Assembly (NCBI GenBank): GCA_913043255.1
Contig: CAJWLK010000002.1
Coordinates: 186,001-250,000 of the forward strand
Length of the DNA stretch: 64,000 bases
Reading direction: 5' to 3'
Source: an uncultured Gemmatimonadota bacterium
GTDB lineage: Bacteria; Gemmatimonadota; Gemmatimonadetes; Palauibacterales; Palauibacteraceae
Each line of letters opens with the position of its first letter. The stretch's first letter is position 1. A program made the position numbers and the translations under genes. Below are positions 1 to 8,565 of the stretch, piece after piece. The notes beneath the pieces were generated by a model. It saw nothing but the letters and a program-made list of their open reading frames with translations, searched no databases and was not told the origin of the DNA.

Positions 1-231
1 CTTGCGATGACCGGTTGGCGCCCAGACCACACCCTTCTTCACGGACTCGGAGTTCGTACTGATCCGAGCACTGGCATCCCCGATCACAACCCGAGGACTA
101 TGGCAACTAACGTCCCCGGGATTTTCGTTGCAGGTGTTCTCACGGCGGGGTTTAATGCCAATAAGATTTTCATCGAGAATGGCCGCCATCACGGCGAACT
201 CATCGCTCAGGCGCTAACCCCTACGTCGTAA
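1..231 (+). CDS. YpdA-like FAD/NAD(P) disulfide reductase, C-terminal end (partial)
   Basis: The reading frame is open from the window edge and ends at TAA, so only the last ~76 residues are seen. The segment TNVPGIFVAGV followed by NANKIFIENGRHHG matches the C-terminal FAD-binding end of YpdA-type thioredoxin-reductase-like flavoproteins, which in Firmicutes reduce bacillithiol disulfide. The in-track ATG at position 7 is internal. The substrate in this organism is not known; bacillithiol is inferred from the family only. The next gene points the other way, so this is the end of its transcription unit. Confidence 0.7.
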   Translation, partial: LAMTGWRPDHTLLHGLGVRTDPSTGIPDHNPRTMATNVPGIFVAGVLTAGFNANKIFIENGRHHGELIAQALTPTS

Positions 232-277
232 GCCAACCCTTTTGTTGAAAAGAACGCGACGTAAATCGCTTTTGTGC

Positions 278-598
278 TTAGGCCTCTTTCAACTGTTTCA
301 TTAACTGGAGCAAGACCTGTGCAGCTGCGGCACCAGCGATAACACCGGCAAAGTTAGTCAAAATTCCGCCCACAATCTCACCAGCTACTGGAATCGCATT
401 CAAGTGTTCGGCAATCCCTGGCAGAGCTACGGCTAGCACGTAATAAGCTACTCGCGTTCCAACGTCAGCGATTGGATTCATAAACCCGCTCACGAGTCCA
501 AGCGCCACCAACACTAGTGCAAAGTCGAAGGCATCAGGCATGAAGTGTGCGAGTACTGCAGCAGCTAATGAACCCCACATCAAAACTTTCCCAAGCAT
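278..598 (-). CDS. small integral membrane protein, unknown function
   Basis: The protein has 106 residues and about three hydrophobic segments (LMWGSLAAAVLAHF, FALVLVALGLVSGFM, and a Gly/Ala-rich C-terminal stretch). I chose the ATG at 598 instead of the track start at 643 because GAGGAG lies 7 bases before it, while the track start has no ribosome site. A TATAAC-like hexamer lies about 25 bases upstream of the chosen start. No family is recognised. The basic C-terminal tail (MKQLKEA) probably faces the cytoplasm. It is convergent with the YpdA-like gene and stands alone. Confidence 0.55.
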   Translation of the reverse strand: MLGKVLMWGSLAAAVLAHFMPDAFDFALVLVALGLVSGFMNPIADVGTRVAYYVLAVALPGIAEHLNAIPVAGEIVGGILTNFAGVIAGAAAAQVLLQLMKQLKEA

Positions 599-736
599 TT
601 GACGACTCCTCGTTAGTGTTATACTCACAAGTGACCGAAACACTCACTACACAGTAATTACTTTACATAATGTCAGTCGTTCGGTGCAACGCTGACAATT
701 TCACCGTGATCGAACGGGCCCGAGAAAATGTTGACG

Positions 737-2158
737 TCAGCGTGCACCCACAGACTCTCTCACAGAATCCAACAATTTGGCTGCATGGTATCCGACCCCA
801 TCTTTAAAAACGATTCGCACGTTACGGATATCAGCCGGATTTGATACAGGGTCGCCCTGAATAGCGACCAGATCCGCTCGTTTCCCAGGTGAGACAGATC
901 CTAGTCGCTCGAATTCACCCAAAACCTTAGCGCCGTTGGCCGTCATGATTTCTATGGCCTTCTCCGGCGTGAACCCTGCCTCGATCAACAGTTCGAAGTT
1001 TCGCTGATCCCCAAAACCCGGGATGGCTCCCCCATTACCTGTCGGGTCTACACCTGCCACCAGTAGGCCCCCGGCATCGGCAAAGGCTTTCTCGAATGCG
1101 AGGGCATTTTCCCACACCATTCCAAGCGGTGACGTGGCTGCAGCATTTTGGACGAGCTCGTGTGCTTCCAAGAATGACTCACGCACTTCAGGAGACATTA
1201 TTTCCAAAACACGGTCTTCCACCGGGCGGCCGGGCGTGAGTTGCTCAATAACTGCGAGTGTGGATGTGATCGCCACACCACTCTCCACGGCTTTCCGGAT
1301 GAGTGCCCGTACCTCCGGCCCATCGATGTCCAGATCAACTAAACTTTCACGCTGGCCTCTTGGGCAAACGTCCGGTTCTTTGTTCGGAACGAAATCCGAT
1401 GAAACGAAAAGCCCGTGCTCAAGGTTATCAATCCCCATGTCGATCGCTTCATCATAGGTTACTGAGCACAGATGACCCGTGAACTTAATCCCTTGCTTAT
1501 GCGCTTCATCGATAGCTGCCGCCAGGTTAGCACGGCTGATTCGGGCATGCGCCTTGATCCAACTCGCCCCTTCCTCCACCCAATATCGAACGATTCGGCG
1601 CGCTTGTTCTTCGCTTGTAGGAGAGTAGTTGCCGAGCCCTTCCGATAAACGTGGCCCAGTAATGTGCATACGAGGGCCAGGAATCCGCCCTGCATCAATG
1701 CCATGCTTGAGGTTCAGTTCGATGTATGGCGATACGCTTCCGGTGGTACGAATCGTCGTGACACCGCTCGCTAAATAGATGCGGGGGGCGCTGAAGCCAA
1801 GCGTAAGCCTACCTTTCGCTCCTGCATAGTCTGTGTGGTCGTGCATTCCGATGATTCCCGGAATTACGGTATACCCGTCGAGGTTGAGAATCTCGGCACC
1901 CTCGGGCACATCGACCTTCTCTGTCGGACCCACATCCTGAATCAGGCCGTCCATTACAATCACTGTTTGAGCATCCCGAGCGGCCGCTCCGGTTCCGTCG
2001 ACAACGCGAACGTTAGTAAGCGCGAAAACAGGACTCTCAACGCTAACAAAGCGGCGAACTTCGCCAGAAAGAGAGGCAAATGACTGGCCAACCATATGGC
2101 CAGGGTGAAGAAGCACAGCAGTGAAGACCAAGCCGATCAGACAGACGAATTTTCGCAT
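737..2158 (-). CDS. secreted metal-dependent amidohydrolase (imidazolonepropionase-like)
   Basis: This amidohydrolase-superfamily protein has 473 residues. The start is set at 2158, where AAGGAG precedes the ATG by 6 bases and the protein opens with a signal peptide (MRKFVCLIGLVFTAVLL). The metal-binding HDH is at residues 106-108, followed by a lysine candidate in IKAHARI, histidines in GHLCS and LEHGLF, and the aspartate in AGVDPTGNG. Relatives are periplasmic or outer-membrane-associated peptidases, prolidases or hydrolases of cyclic amides. The substrate cannot be read from sequence. It is divergent from the TPR lipoprotein across a ~335-base gap. Confidence 0.8.
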   Translation of the reverse strand: MRKFVCLIGLVFTAVLLHPGHMVGQSFASLSGEVRRFVSVESPVFALTNVRVVDGTGAAARDAQTVIVMDGLIQDVGPTEKVDVPEGAEILNLDGYTVIPGIIGMHDHTDYAGAKGRLTLGFSAPRIYLASGVTTIRTTGSVSPYIELNLKHGIDAGRIPGPRMHITGPRLSEGLGNYSPTSEEQARRIVRYWVEEGASWIKAHARISRANLAAAIDEAHKQGIKFTGHLCSVTYDEAIDMGIDNLEHGLFVSSDFVPNKEPDVCPRGQRESLVDLDIDGPEVRALIRKAVESGVAITSTLAVIEQLTPGRPVEDRVLEIMSPEVRESFLEAHELVQNAAATSPLGMVWENALAFEKAFADAGGLLVAGVDPTGNGGAIPGFGDQRNFELLIEAGFTPEKAIEIMTANGAKVLGEFERLGSVSPGKRADLVAIQGDPVSNPADIRNVRIVFKDGVGYHAAKLLDSVRESVGAR

Positions 2159-2493
2159 AGTGTACTCCTTCGTTTTTTTCAAAGACACGATCCACTTGGG
2201 GTTGTTCTTATGGGACTGTCATTGGCCCCTACTCCCCCGCTAAAAACCTATCTCACAGGTTATTAGCGCTCCCCTTGGGCTTTTTTGTGCTGGCTTTCGT
2301 TATGTTTTCTCCGCGGTATAGCGGTATAGGTTGCAACGTGTGTCAAACGTGTAGCAGGCTAATGCGCGCGTGCAATGGTCAAACGTTGCAAGGTACCAAT
2401 CTAGCGTTGCCACCCAGACATAGTTATGCACAGTACAGATTTTATGCGCAGGGTATCGTATCAAAACACAAGCGGCCAACCAGGAGAATAACG
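2159..2493. other. divergent intergenic region, no gene seen
   Basis: This 335-base gap lies between the amidohydrolase (minus) and the TPR lipoprotein (plus) and should hold both promoters. A short inverted repeat (AACCT with AGGTT, 7-base spacer) lies near 2246-2262 and could be a weak hairpin. The track ORF running from 2275 through this gap lacks a ribosome site and a signal peptide at its start, so I treat this stretch as non-coding. No tRNA or other RNA fold was recognised. Confidence 0.4.
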
Positions 2494-3480
2494 ATGCGTT
2501 TTAGTCAGGGCCTTCACACGTTCGCTGCTACTGTTTGCCTCGCAATTGCGCCAATGGCTTGTTCCCAGGCGATCGATTCGGGAGAACTGGAGGGAGAGCC
2601 AGCCCACTCGGTCACTGCGTTACCCGAGGGGGCCCAGGCCATTTCCCTCTTGGGCCAACCACTCTACCCAAGTACAGACACCACGGAAGTAGTGACTCAA
2701 CAAATTGCCGATCGGGCGGGCGCCCGTATAGCCTACGACGCTGATCCAAATGACGCAGACGCCATCATATGGCTCGGACGCCGCACCGCATATTTAGGCC
2801 TCTATCGAGAAGCCATCGAGATTTTCACTGAAGGCATCAGGAAGCACCCGGGTGACGCTCGCATGTATCGTCACCGTGGCCACCGATACATCAGCGTCCG
2901 AGAATTTGATCTAGCGATTGCAGACCTTTCGCATGGAGCTGACCTCGTTCGCGGAACGGAAGACACCGTAGAACCGGATGGTCAACCAAACGAACGAGGC
3001 ATCCCCACCAGTTCACTCCACTCAAATATTCACTACCACTTGGCCTTGGCATACTACCTAAACGGTGATTTTGAGGCCGCCTTAGACTCTTACCAGGACT
3101 ACATGGATGTGGTGACAAATCCGGATATGCTCGTGGCCATTTCACACTGGTGGTACATGGCACTACGCCGACTTGATCGGGATGCCGAGGCGGATCAAGT
3201 CCTCGAAACAATTTCAGCCGATCTCGCTGTGATTGAAAACCAGAGCTATCACCAACTCCTGCTGATGTACAAGGGCGATTCTGCGGCCGATGATTTGTGG
3301 GACCCAACCAGTCAGGATCCTTCGGGGGTCGCAATTGCGTACGGCGTGGCAAACTGGCACTTCTATCATAAACGGACTGAGCAGGCTGTCGATGCATTTC
3401 GCCAAATCATTTCGGGCACTGGGTGGGCCGGATTTGGCTACATTGCGGCTGAGGCTGAGCTGGCGCGTATGGAAGAGTAG
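2494..3480 (+). CDS. TPR-repeat lipoprotein or exported protein
   Basis: The protein has 328 residues. The start is moved from 2275 to 2494, where CAGGAG precedes the ATG and the protein opens with a signal peptide (FAATVCLAIAPMACS). The cysteine could be lipidated, although the residues before it (PMA) make a weak lipobox. The body contains tetratricopeptide-like helices, for example AIIWLGRRTAYLGLYREAIE with the next repeat at MYRHRGHRYISVREFDLAIADL, and a later YHLALAYYLNGDFEAALDSY. TPR proteins serve as protein-binding scaffolds. The partner is unknown and the gene stands alone. Confidence 0.7.
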   Translation: MRFSQGLHTFAATVCLAIAPMACSQAIDSGELEGEPAHSVTALPEGAQAISLLGQPLYPSTDTTEVVTQQIADRAGARIAYDADPNDADAIIWLGRRTAYLGLYREAIEIFTEGIRKHPGDARMYRHRGHRYISVREFDLAIADLSHGADLVRGTEDTVEPDGQPNERGIPTSSLHSNIHYHLALAYYLNGDFEAALDSYQDYMDVVTNPDMLVAISHWWYMALRRLDRDAEADQVLETISADLAVIENQSYHQLLLMYKGDSAADDLWDPTSQDPSGVAIAYGVANWHFYHKRTEQAVDAFRQIISGTGWAGFGYIAAEAELARMEE

Positions 3481-3618
3481 TTTCTGACAGAATACGCACC
3501 GTCAGCCAATGTTCGCCTCAACAACAGCGTTTTCTTGACCAAACAATCAGTCCTCAACAACCATTGTTTAATGGATTTTTGTTGGTCACTCTCAAAGCCC
3601 AAATAGGAGCTGTACCAC

Positions 3619-4404
3619 GTGAGACATCCAAGCCGCCTCGCCATAGTAACTGGCGCCTCTGCTGGCATCGGTAGGGAGCTAGCCCGTCTCGTCGCTGCTG
3701 ATGGCTATCGTCCACTTTTGGTGGCTCGACGCCGCGATCGACTCGAGAATCTGGCTTCGGAACTCGCTACCGAATATGGGACCAAGCCACTAGTGGCAGT
3801 AGTCGATCTAACCGAACGAGATGGGCCCGAGCGCGTCATGGCCGCGACGGAAGGAAACCCCGTAGAGGTGTTGGTTAATAACGCCGGGTTCGGCACGTTT
3901 GGAAAGTTCGCAGGTACCCCGATTGATCGAAGCACAGCGCTTATTGACCTCAACGTGACAGCATTAGTACGACTCACTCGTCTGGTGCTTGACCAAATGG
4001 TCGAACGTGACAAGGGCTACATTATGAATGTGGCCTCGATCGCGGGTTTCATGGCTAGCCCATACATGGCCTCATATTTCGCAAGTAAAGCGTTCGTGCT
4101 GCACTTTTCGGAAGCCATCCATCATGAACTGAAGGGTTCAGGTGTTATCCTCTCGGCGCTTTGTCCGGGGGGTACCACCTCAGAGTTTCACGAGGCTGCA
4201 GGACTCTCAATTCCACCCATGGCTGAGCGACTTCTATTTATGGAAGCGGCAGATGTGGCTCGCATCGGATATGATGGAATGAAGGCGGGTCGACCAGTAG
4301 TCGTTACGGGGCTCCTAAACAAACTCGCAACGTGTATTCTCGGTTGGTTGCCACGCAGAGCAGGCACTAGCCTGATGGGTTGGGCTCAGTCCAGGAAACC
4401 ATGA
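3619..4404 (+). CDS. short-chain dehydrogenase/reductase (SDR)
   Basis: This classical SDR has 261 residues. It shows the N-terminal TGASAGIG dinucleotide-binding motif at residues ~11-18, NNAG at ~90, the catalytic serine in NVASIAG and the YFASK form of the YxxxK site. It starts with GTG, preceded by AGGAG at 8 bases. The RR pair after the second strand (VARRRDR) suggests preference for NADPH. It resembles the DltE/YqjQ-type SDRs of unknown substrate. The stop overlaps the next small gene by four bases (ATGA), so the two are translationally coupled. Confidence 0.85.
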   Translation: MRHPSRLAIVTGASAGIGRELARLVAADGYRPLLVARRRDRLENLASELATEYGTKPLVAVVDLTERDGPERVMAATEGNPVEVLVNNAGFGTFGKFAGTPIDRSTALIDLNVTALVRLTRLVLDQMVERDKGYIMNVASIAGFMASPYMASYFASKAFVLHFSEAIHHELKGSGVILSALCPGGTTSEFHEAAGLSIPPMAERLLFMEAADVARIGYDGMKAGRPVVVTGLLNKLATCILGWLPRRAGTSLMGWAQSRKP

Positions 4405-4637
4405 CCAAACTTCTTTTCATAATCATGGCAATCCTAGTTCTAGCAGTTGGCGCCTCGACAAGGCGGCGGTTTCGCTTGGATCGTGACAAAATGGTTACGG
4501 ACGATATCATGCGACAAATTGAGAGTGTCGGTCATGTCGAAGCGGAAGATATCGAAGCTGTAAACGTTGAGAGAGTTCGCGCGAAAGAAGATGAATTTTG
4601 GGCTCAAACATGGGATCCCCCAGAAGAAGATTGGTAG
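4401..4637 (+). CDS. small single-pass membrane protein, unknown
   Basis: The protein has 78 residues: one N-terminal membrane segment (LLFIIMAILVLAVGA) followed by a charged, acidic soluble tail ending in DPPEEDW. I prefer the ATG at 4401, which forms an ATGA overlap with the SDR stop, over the track start at 4380 inside the SDR. It probably sits in the inner membrane with its tail on one face. No family is recognised. Coupling to the SDR suggests shared expression only. Confidence 0.55.
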   Translation: MTKLLFIIMAILVLAVGASTRRRFRLDRDKMVTDDIMRQIESVGHVEAEDIEAVNVERVRAKEDEFWAQTWDPPEEDW

Positions 4638-4710
4638 GTAGCCCGACAAGCAAAGGGTACGCCCCTCACGTTTTCTGCTTGCAAGTTTCCTATTGAAATT
4701 CCTGTCCAAA

Positions 4711-5919
4711 TCAGCGGGTGGCCAGGCTCCAATCAACGGGCTCAGTGGGCGGTGCGAGCGGATCGAAGTCTGCCGCAACCGATACTGATCCAGAAGGCTG
4801 CCAAACTTTCGTATCGGGCTGGTACGCTGCCCATGCAAACCAAAACGCATGATACGCGTCTGCCATTGGCGCGAGTTGGGCACCTTCCAGCGGCCCTTCC
4901 ACCGCCCTACCAGCAAAGTTCCATCTGCTGCCAGTCTCAATGTCTCGCCGTGCCCCGTTCACAACTTCGAAGGTTAATGGCTGACCGTTTGCAGCCGAAC
5001 GGTAGACAACAGCACCCGCCATAGAGTTCCAGAATGCGACTACTGGTGTATTTCCTGCCATTGCACTAGCGGCCCATACAAAAACGACCGACCCGCCCCC
5101 TTGATCACTGATAGCTCTCTGCGCGAGTAGGGGGATTGGGAACGCAATCCCGCCTGTTCCCGCCGGCACCCCGATCACTCGTTCTTTGGGAGGGCGTCGT
5201 TGGTCAATGGGGGACGCAATTGGGTAGCGAAGCTTTGTGTTGTTGAGTTCGCGATAGTCCCCATATGGATAGAGCGTATAGAGATAATCAAACCCGGTGT
5301 CCATTGAGACGACCCAGGTATCTTGATGGATTGCAGACCAAGCGGCGAAAGACATCTGTTCATATGGAACCCGGGCTAAGCTCAACCCATCTTTGGGACC
5401 ACAGCTGGCCGCAGAGATCATTTGCGGCCATAGCGTCCCTTCAGCGTCTTCCATCACAAGATTTGTATCAAGTACATACTTCGACACCCCAAAATCTCCG
5501 ACACCTGTTGGTGCCGGGTTAAATACGAGACTTGAGCCCGTAAGTGGGGAATAGGTTACAGTCAACCGCTCTCCAGGGACTTCAAAGTTTACGACTTCAT
5601 GCCACCAGAGAAGCTTTAGTGGAATCGCCAAAGGCTGGTCATTGAACTGAAGCCCGATAACAAGATCCGATCTAAAGATGTAGCCAAGCTCAGGAGTCGC
5701 TCGGAGCGACACTTTCGGATTTCTTAAGGCTGGAATCCCGGAACGGTCGACACCACCATCGGTGAATCGTTCAAGTGGAATCGAACAATCCGTGATCTCC
5801 GGTCCAATTGTTGCCTCTTCGGAACAGGCAGAAAATTGGATGGTAACTAGAGCTAAAAGACCCCGGAGGCAGAAAGATTTGTCAGTAGGGGTCGGAGGTC
5901 TCGAAGAGGTTCGCTTCAT
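4711..5919 (-). CDS. DUF3179-domain lipoprotein
   Basis: The protein has 402 residues. The start is set at 5919, ahead of a signal sequence that ends in IQFSACSEE, a probable lipidation site. The DUF3179 family pattern is visible: PLKLLWWHEVVNF, LTVTYSPLTGSSLVF, and near the end ETGSRWNFAGRAVEGPLEGAQL followed by WFAW. The family usually has Cys before PLTGS, and here it is Ser. Function of the family is unknown; members are commonly exported. The 32-residue extension in the track (from 6015) lacks a signal and is dropped. It is convergent with the small membrane gene at 4401. Confidence 0.75.
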   Translation of the reverse strand: MKRTSSRPPTPTDKSFCLRGLLALVTIQFSACSEEATIGPEITDCSIPLERFTDGGVDRSGIPALRNPKVSLRATPELGYIFRSDLVIGLQFNDQPLAIPLKLLWWHEVVNFEVPGERLTVTYSPLTGSSLVFNPAPTGVGDFGVSKYVLDTNLVMEDAEGTLWPQMISAASCGPKDGLSLARVPYEQMSFAAWSAIHQDTWVVSMDTGFDYLYTLYPYGDYRELNNTKLRYPIASPIDQRRPPKERVIGVPAGTGGIAFPIPLLAQRAISDQGGGSVVFVWAASAMAGNTPVVAFWNSMAGAVVYRSAANGQPLTFEVVNGARRDIETGSRWNFAGRAVEGPLEGAQLAPMADAYHAFWFAWAAYQPDTKVWQPSGSVSVAADFDPLAPPTEPVDWSLATR

Positions 5920-6027
5920 TCGTTGCCTTTGGGGGAGCTGTGGGTTAGGCCGTCCATAATTATTCACCCTCGCTCCGGGTACACCGCCAGGGAGGTTACT
6001 TGGGCGGCGGCCCAATCTATTGCTATG

Positions 6028-6177
6028 CTAGATAAACCACGACTCGGCTTCCGAGCTTACGTCCTGAACTTGCTCTCTCTGAGTCCGGTCGTCTTTCTGA
6101 CCGCTTTGGTTACGCTGGCCAATCGCAATCAATGCGAAGCTTGCTGTCAAGGCTATCAGCAGTTTCAGTTTCTTCAC
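6028..6177 (-). CDS. possible 49-residue secreted peptide
   Basis: This is a short GTG-initiated frame missing from the ORF track. Its product starts MKKLKLLIALTASFALIAIG, a typical export signal, then a polar tail rich in Gln, Glu, Asp and Arg. A G-rich run lies 4 bases before the GTG and could act as a ribosome site. It lies just upstream of the DUF3179 lipoprotein on the same strand, about 108 bases away. No homologue is recognised, and a chance ORF is possible. The call rests only on the signal-like N-terminus and context. Confidence 0.3.
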   Translation of the reverse strand: MKKLKLLIALTASFALIAIGQRNQSGQKDDRTQREQVQDVSSEAESWFI

Positions 6178-6276
6178 CTTGCCCCCCGCATCGCCGCGTA
6201 CACACTAAAGGTGATCACCTCACCCTCCGAAGATTACTTGACAGTAACCGAGTATTCTTAACCCGCCCAAAAACAA

Positions 6277-6372
6277 TCAAAGAATAATCTCAAAAAAGAA
6301 TAAGAAATAAAGACCAAATACAATTGCCCAAACAAAGGTTGATTTAATAAAACTTTCTACATGTGTTTCCAT
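6277..6372 (-). CDS. 31-residue single-pass membrane protein, possible NSS transporter small subunit
   Basis: This short ATG frame is absent from the track. It has a clear TAGGAG ribosome site 4 bases upstream. The product has a polar N-terminus (METHVESFIKS) and one continuous membrane segment rich in Phe, Leu and Ile, ending in EIIL. It lies 226 bases downstream of the NSS transporter on the same strand, in a locally AT-rich stretch. Some NSS transporters (MetPS in Corynebacterium) need a tiny one-helix subunit encoded just downstream. By position and shape this could play that part, but sequence similarity to MetS is not evident. Confidence 0.5.
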   Translation of the reverse strand: METHVESFIKSTFVWAIVFGLYFLFFFEIIL

Positions 6373-6598
6373 AAAACTCCTATACACCCAATTTATTCAA
6401 TTACAGACCCTCTTCATCCCCTAGAGTTCCTCAACTCCACCAAAATAACGCCTTCCACCCATGGATCGTGACACAGACTTAGTCGACAGACGAGCATGGT
6501 CACAACGAATCACATATCACCCCATAAAACACCCAGCAATATATGCAACATTTACCCCTATCCTCAGGACAGTCAGAAACCCCCGATTTGTTTGATTC
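6373..6598. other. intergenic stretch downstream of the NSS transporter
   Basis: This 226-base stretch has no supported gene. A 13-codon frame on the minus strand is too short to claim. No hairpin followed by a T-run was found, so readthrough from the transporter into the 31-residue gene is possible. The region continues into the AT-rich segment at 6270-6370, which is unlike the coding sequence around it. Confidence 0.35.
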
Positions 6599-8011
6599 TC
6601 AGCTAAAGTCAACCCCGAAAAAGCCAACGGCTACGAGAATTGCACCTACCGAAACTGGGGCGACATAACGAATAAAGAAGCGCCATGCCCCATATTTGTA
6701 CCAGGAGGGAGTTCCTCCAGCAGCCAATTCGGATTCAGAGTCTTCTCGAGTCATAAACCAACCCGTTGCCAGTGTGATCAGGAAGCCTCCGACAGGGAGA
6801 AGCCAATTAGATGCAAGGTGATCAAGAGTGCCGAAAACTCCTGTCTTACCCTCAAAGAGTTCGAAGTTGCTCGCAGCACCCCAACCACCAAACGACATTG
6901 CACACATAACAGTTACGAGGAAAATCGCACCACCAGTCATTAGTGTTGCTTTTTTCCTCTCCACTCCATGTTCATCTATCACGTAAGCAGCCACCACTTC
7001 CAGGAGTGAAATCGTCGAGGTAAGAGCAGCAAACGCGACGAGAATGTAAAATGCTGGCGCTAAAACACGCCCGAATGGGACCGTCGTATAGAACAACTCT
7101 GGAAGTGAAATGAAGAGCATTCCAACGGTTGACCCGCCGACTTGTTCTTCCATCCCCGGCACCGAGAAGATCACCGAAAACATGATGACCGTAGCAAAAA
7201 GTGCGATCAGGGTGTCCAATAACACTATCATACCTGATGCTTTTACAATCGACTGCTTTTTCGCCACATACGAACCATATGTGATCATAGCCCCCATACC
7301 CAAAGACAGCGTAAAAAAGGCATGACCCAACGCCTCGAGAATACCATCTGGTCCGAGCGAACTAAAATTCGGTCGGAAGATGAACGCGAGTGCTTCGCTG
7401 GACCCCTCCATGCTTAACGCACTCAGAAAGAGAAGCACGAGTATCCCAAAGAGAATTGGGAGAAGAATCCGCGCGGTTCGCTCAATTCCACCTTTAATAC
7501 CTGACCAGACAACGCTCATCGTTGCAGCCATGAAGAGCCCAGACAGGATGACCTGGAGACCACCTCGAGCCGCAAATGAAGTGAATTCATCCCCCAGTCG
7601 GAGCCCCGACGGGAAACCCGATGCACTCCAACCCAACGCCTTCCCGAAGTAGTATAGTGACCACCCAGCTATGACTGCGTAGTAGCTGAGGATGACGAAA
7701 CCGGCGAGGACGCCAATCGCACCAACCAGCCCCCAACGCGGCCCAAAGGCTTCCTTCATCGCTCCCACAGCGCTCTTTTGCGTCTTCCTGCCGATTAGAA
7801 TCTCCGCCATCATGATCGGGAGACCCACCGCAATAATGCAGATCAAATAGACGAGAACGAAGGCACCTCCGCGATTGTCCCAGGTGATGAAGGGAAACTT
7901 CCAAAGGTTCCCGAGCCCAATCGCGCTACCCGTCGCTGCCAGCACAAATCCGAGGTTCGAGGTCCATTGACCGCGAGCTGTTGTCTGTGCTTTCGAAACC
8001 TCACCTTCCAT
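6599..8011 (-). CDS. sodium-dependent transporter, NSS/SLC6 family
   Basis: The protein has 470 residues and 11-12 membrane segments. The hallmark first helix ATGSAIGLGNLWKFPF lies at residues ~26-41 and is followed by DNRGGAFVLVYL. This is the unwound TM1 that binds Na+ and substrate in LeuT-fold NSS transporters. It imports an amino acid or a related small solute across the inner membrane with Na+; the substrate is not predictable. GGAGGT precedes the ATG by 6 bases. A possible 31-residue one-helix partner lies downstream. Many NSS proteins of this length are the 11-helix bacterial type. Confidence 0.9.
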   Translation of the reverse strand: MEGEVSKAQTTARGQWTSNLGFVLAATGSAIGLGNLWKFPFITWDNRGGAFVLVYLICIIAVGLPIMMAEILIGRKTQKSAVGAMKEAFGPRWGLVGAIGVLAGFVILSYYAVIAGWSLYYFGKALGWSASGFPSGLRLGDEFTSFAARGGLQVILSGLFMAATMSVVWSGIKGGIERTARILLPILFGILVLLFLSALSMEGSSEALAFIFRPNFSSLGPDGILEALGHAFFTLSLGMGAMITYGSYVAKKQSIVKASGMIVLLDTLIALFATVIMFSVIFSVPGMEEQVGGSTVGMLFISLPELFYTTVPFGRVLAPAFYILVAFAALTSTISLLEVVAAYVIDEHGVERKKATLMTGGAIFLVTVMCAMSFGGWGAASNFELFEGKTGVFGTLDHLASNWLLPVGGFLITLATGWFMTREDSESELAAGGTPSWYKYGAWRFFIRYVAPVSVGAILVAVGFFGVDFS

Positions 8012-8121
8012 CGTCTACCTCCATGAGCATGGGCCCCGTTTCGTCATGAACGACGATATCTCGCAGCTTTCCACGGTACAAGCCAGTGAATTACACACCG
8101 TGAACCACACAGATCCAAAAC

Positions 8122-8565
8122 CTACGGCGATATTACCCATCGATTGGCTGATTCGACTCGTAACTCTACCAAGTCGGAATGTAACAACTGACCAATTGCG
8201 TCTTCCGCTTCTAAATTCACACGGGTAGCACGCAGGCGTATATCGAGGCGAACGGAGTCTAGAGCAGGTACGGTGTCCAGCATCACACGAGCGGCCCCGG
8301 CTTGAGCAAAGACATGTACTTCGACCTTACGTGTGTTCACAAGGAGCAAGTGATAGGTGTGAAGGGACCCTTCACCAAACACAGTTGAAACTGAGGGAAT
8401 AGGCGGATCAGACAAAGGGTCGATGCTATCGAAGTGAGTGTCCAGCATTTTTGGTGCTACAGTTTGGTCCGGTGTCATGTTGCTATCGTCGGCGCATGCT
8501 AAAACGATCACAACCAACATAAGACACAGTGAAATTCGCACCTTAACCTTGGTACCGATTGTCAT
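8122..8565 (-). CDS. putative lipoprotein, unknown function
   Basis: The protein has 147 residues. It has an export signal (VRISLCLMLVVIVLACADD) with a plausible lipobox VLAC, and a beta-rich soluble part with no recognised domain. Its ATG overlaps the glpD stop (ATGA), so it is probably co-translated with glpD. That coupling is the only hint of role. A periplasmic or outer-membrane location is inferred from the lipobox. No family is recognised. Confidence 0.55.
   Translation of the reverse strand: MTIGTKVKVRISLCLMLVVIVLACADDSNMTPDQTVAPKMLDTHFDSIDPLSDPPIPSVSTVFGEGSLHTYHLLLVNTRKVEVHVFAQAGAARVMLDTVPALDSVRLDIRLRATRVNLEAEDAIGQLLHSDLVELRVESANRWVISP

Noticed and set aside
2275-2493. N-terminal extension of the TPR protein in the track
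   Set aside because: It lacks a signal peptide and ribosome site; the ATG at 2494 has both.
5923-6261. 112-residue plus-strand ORF in the gap before the NSS transporter
   Set aside because: No ribosome site, low-complexity look and no family resemblance; minus-strand short frames in the same place fit better.
6490-6580. 13-codon minus-strand frame (MLHILLGV...) with a purine-rich leader
   Set aside because: Too short and no conservation evidence; could arise by chance.
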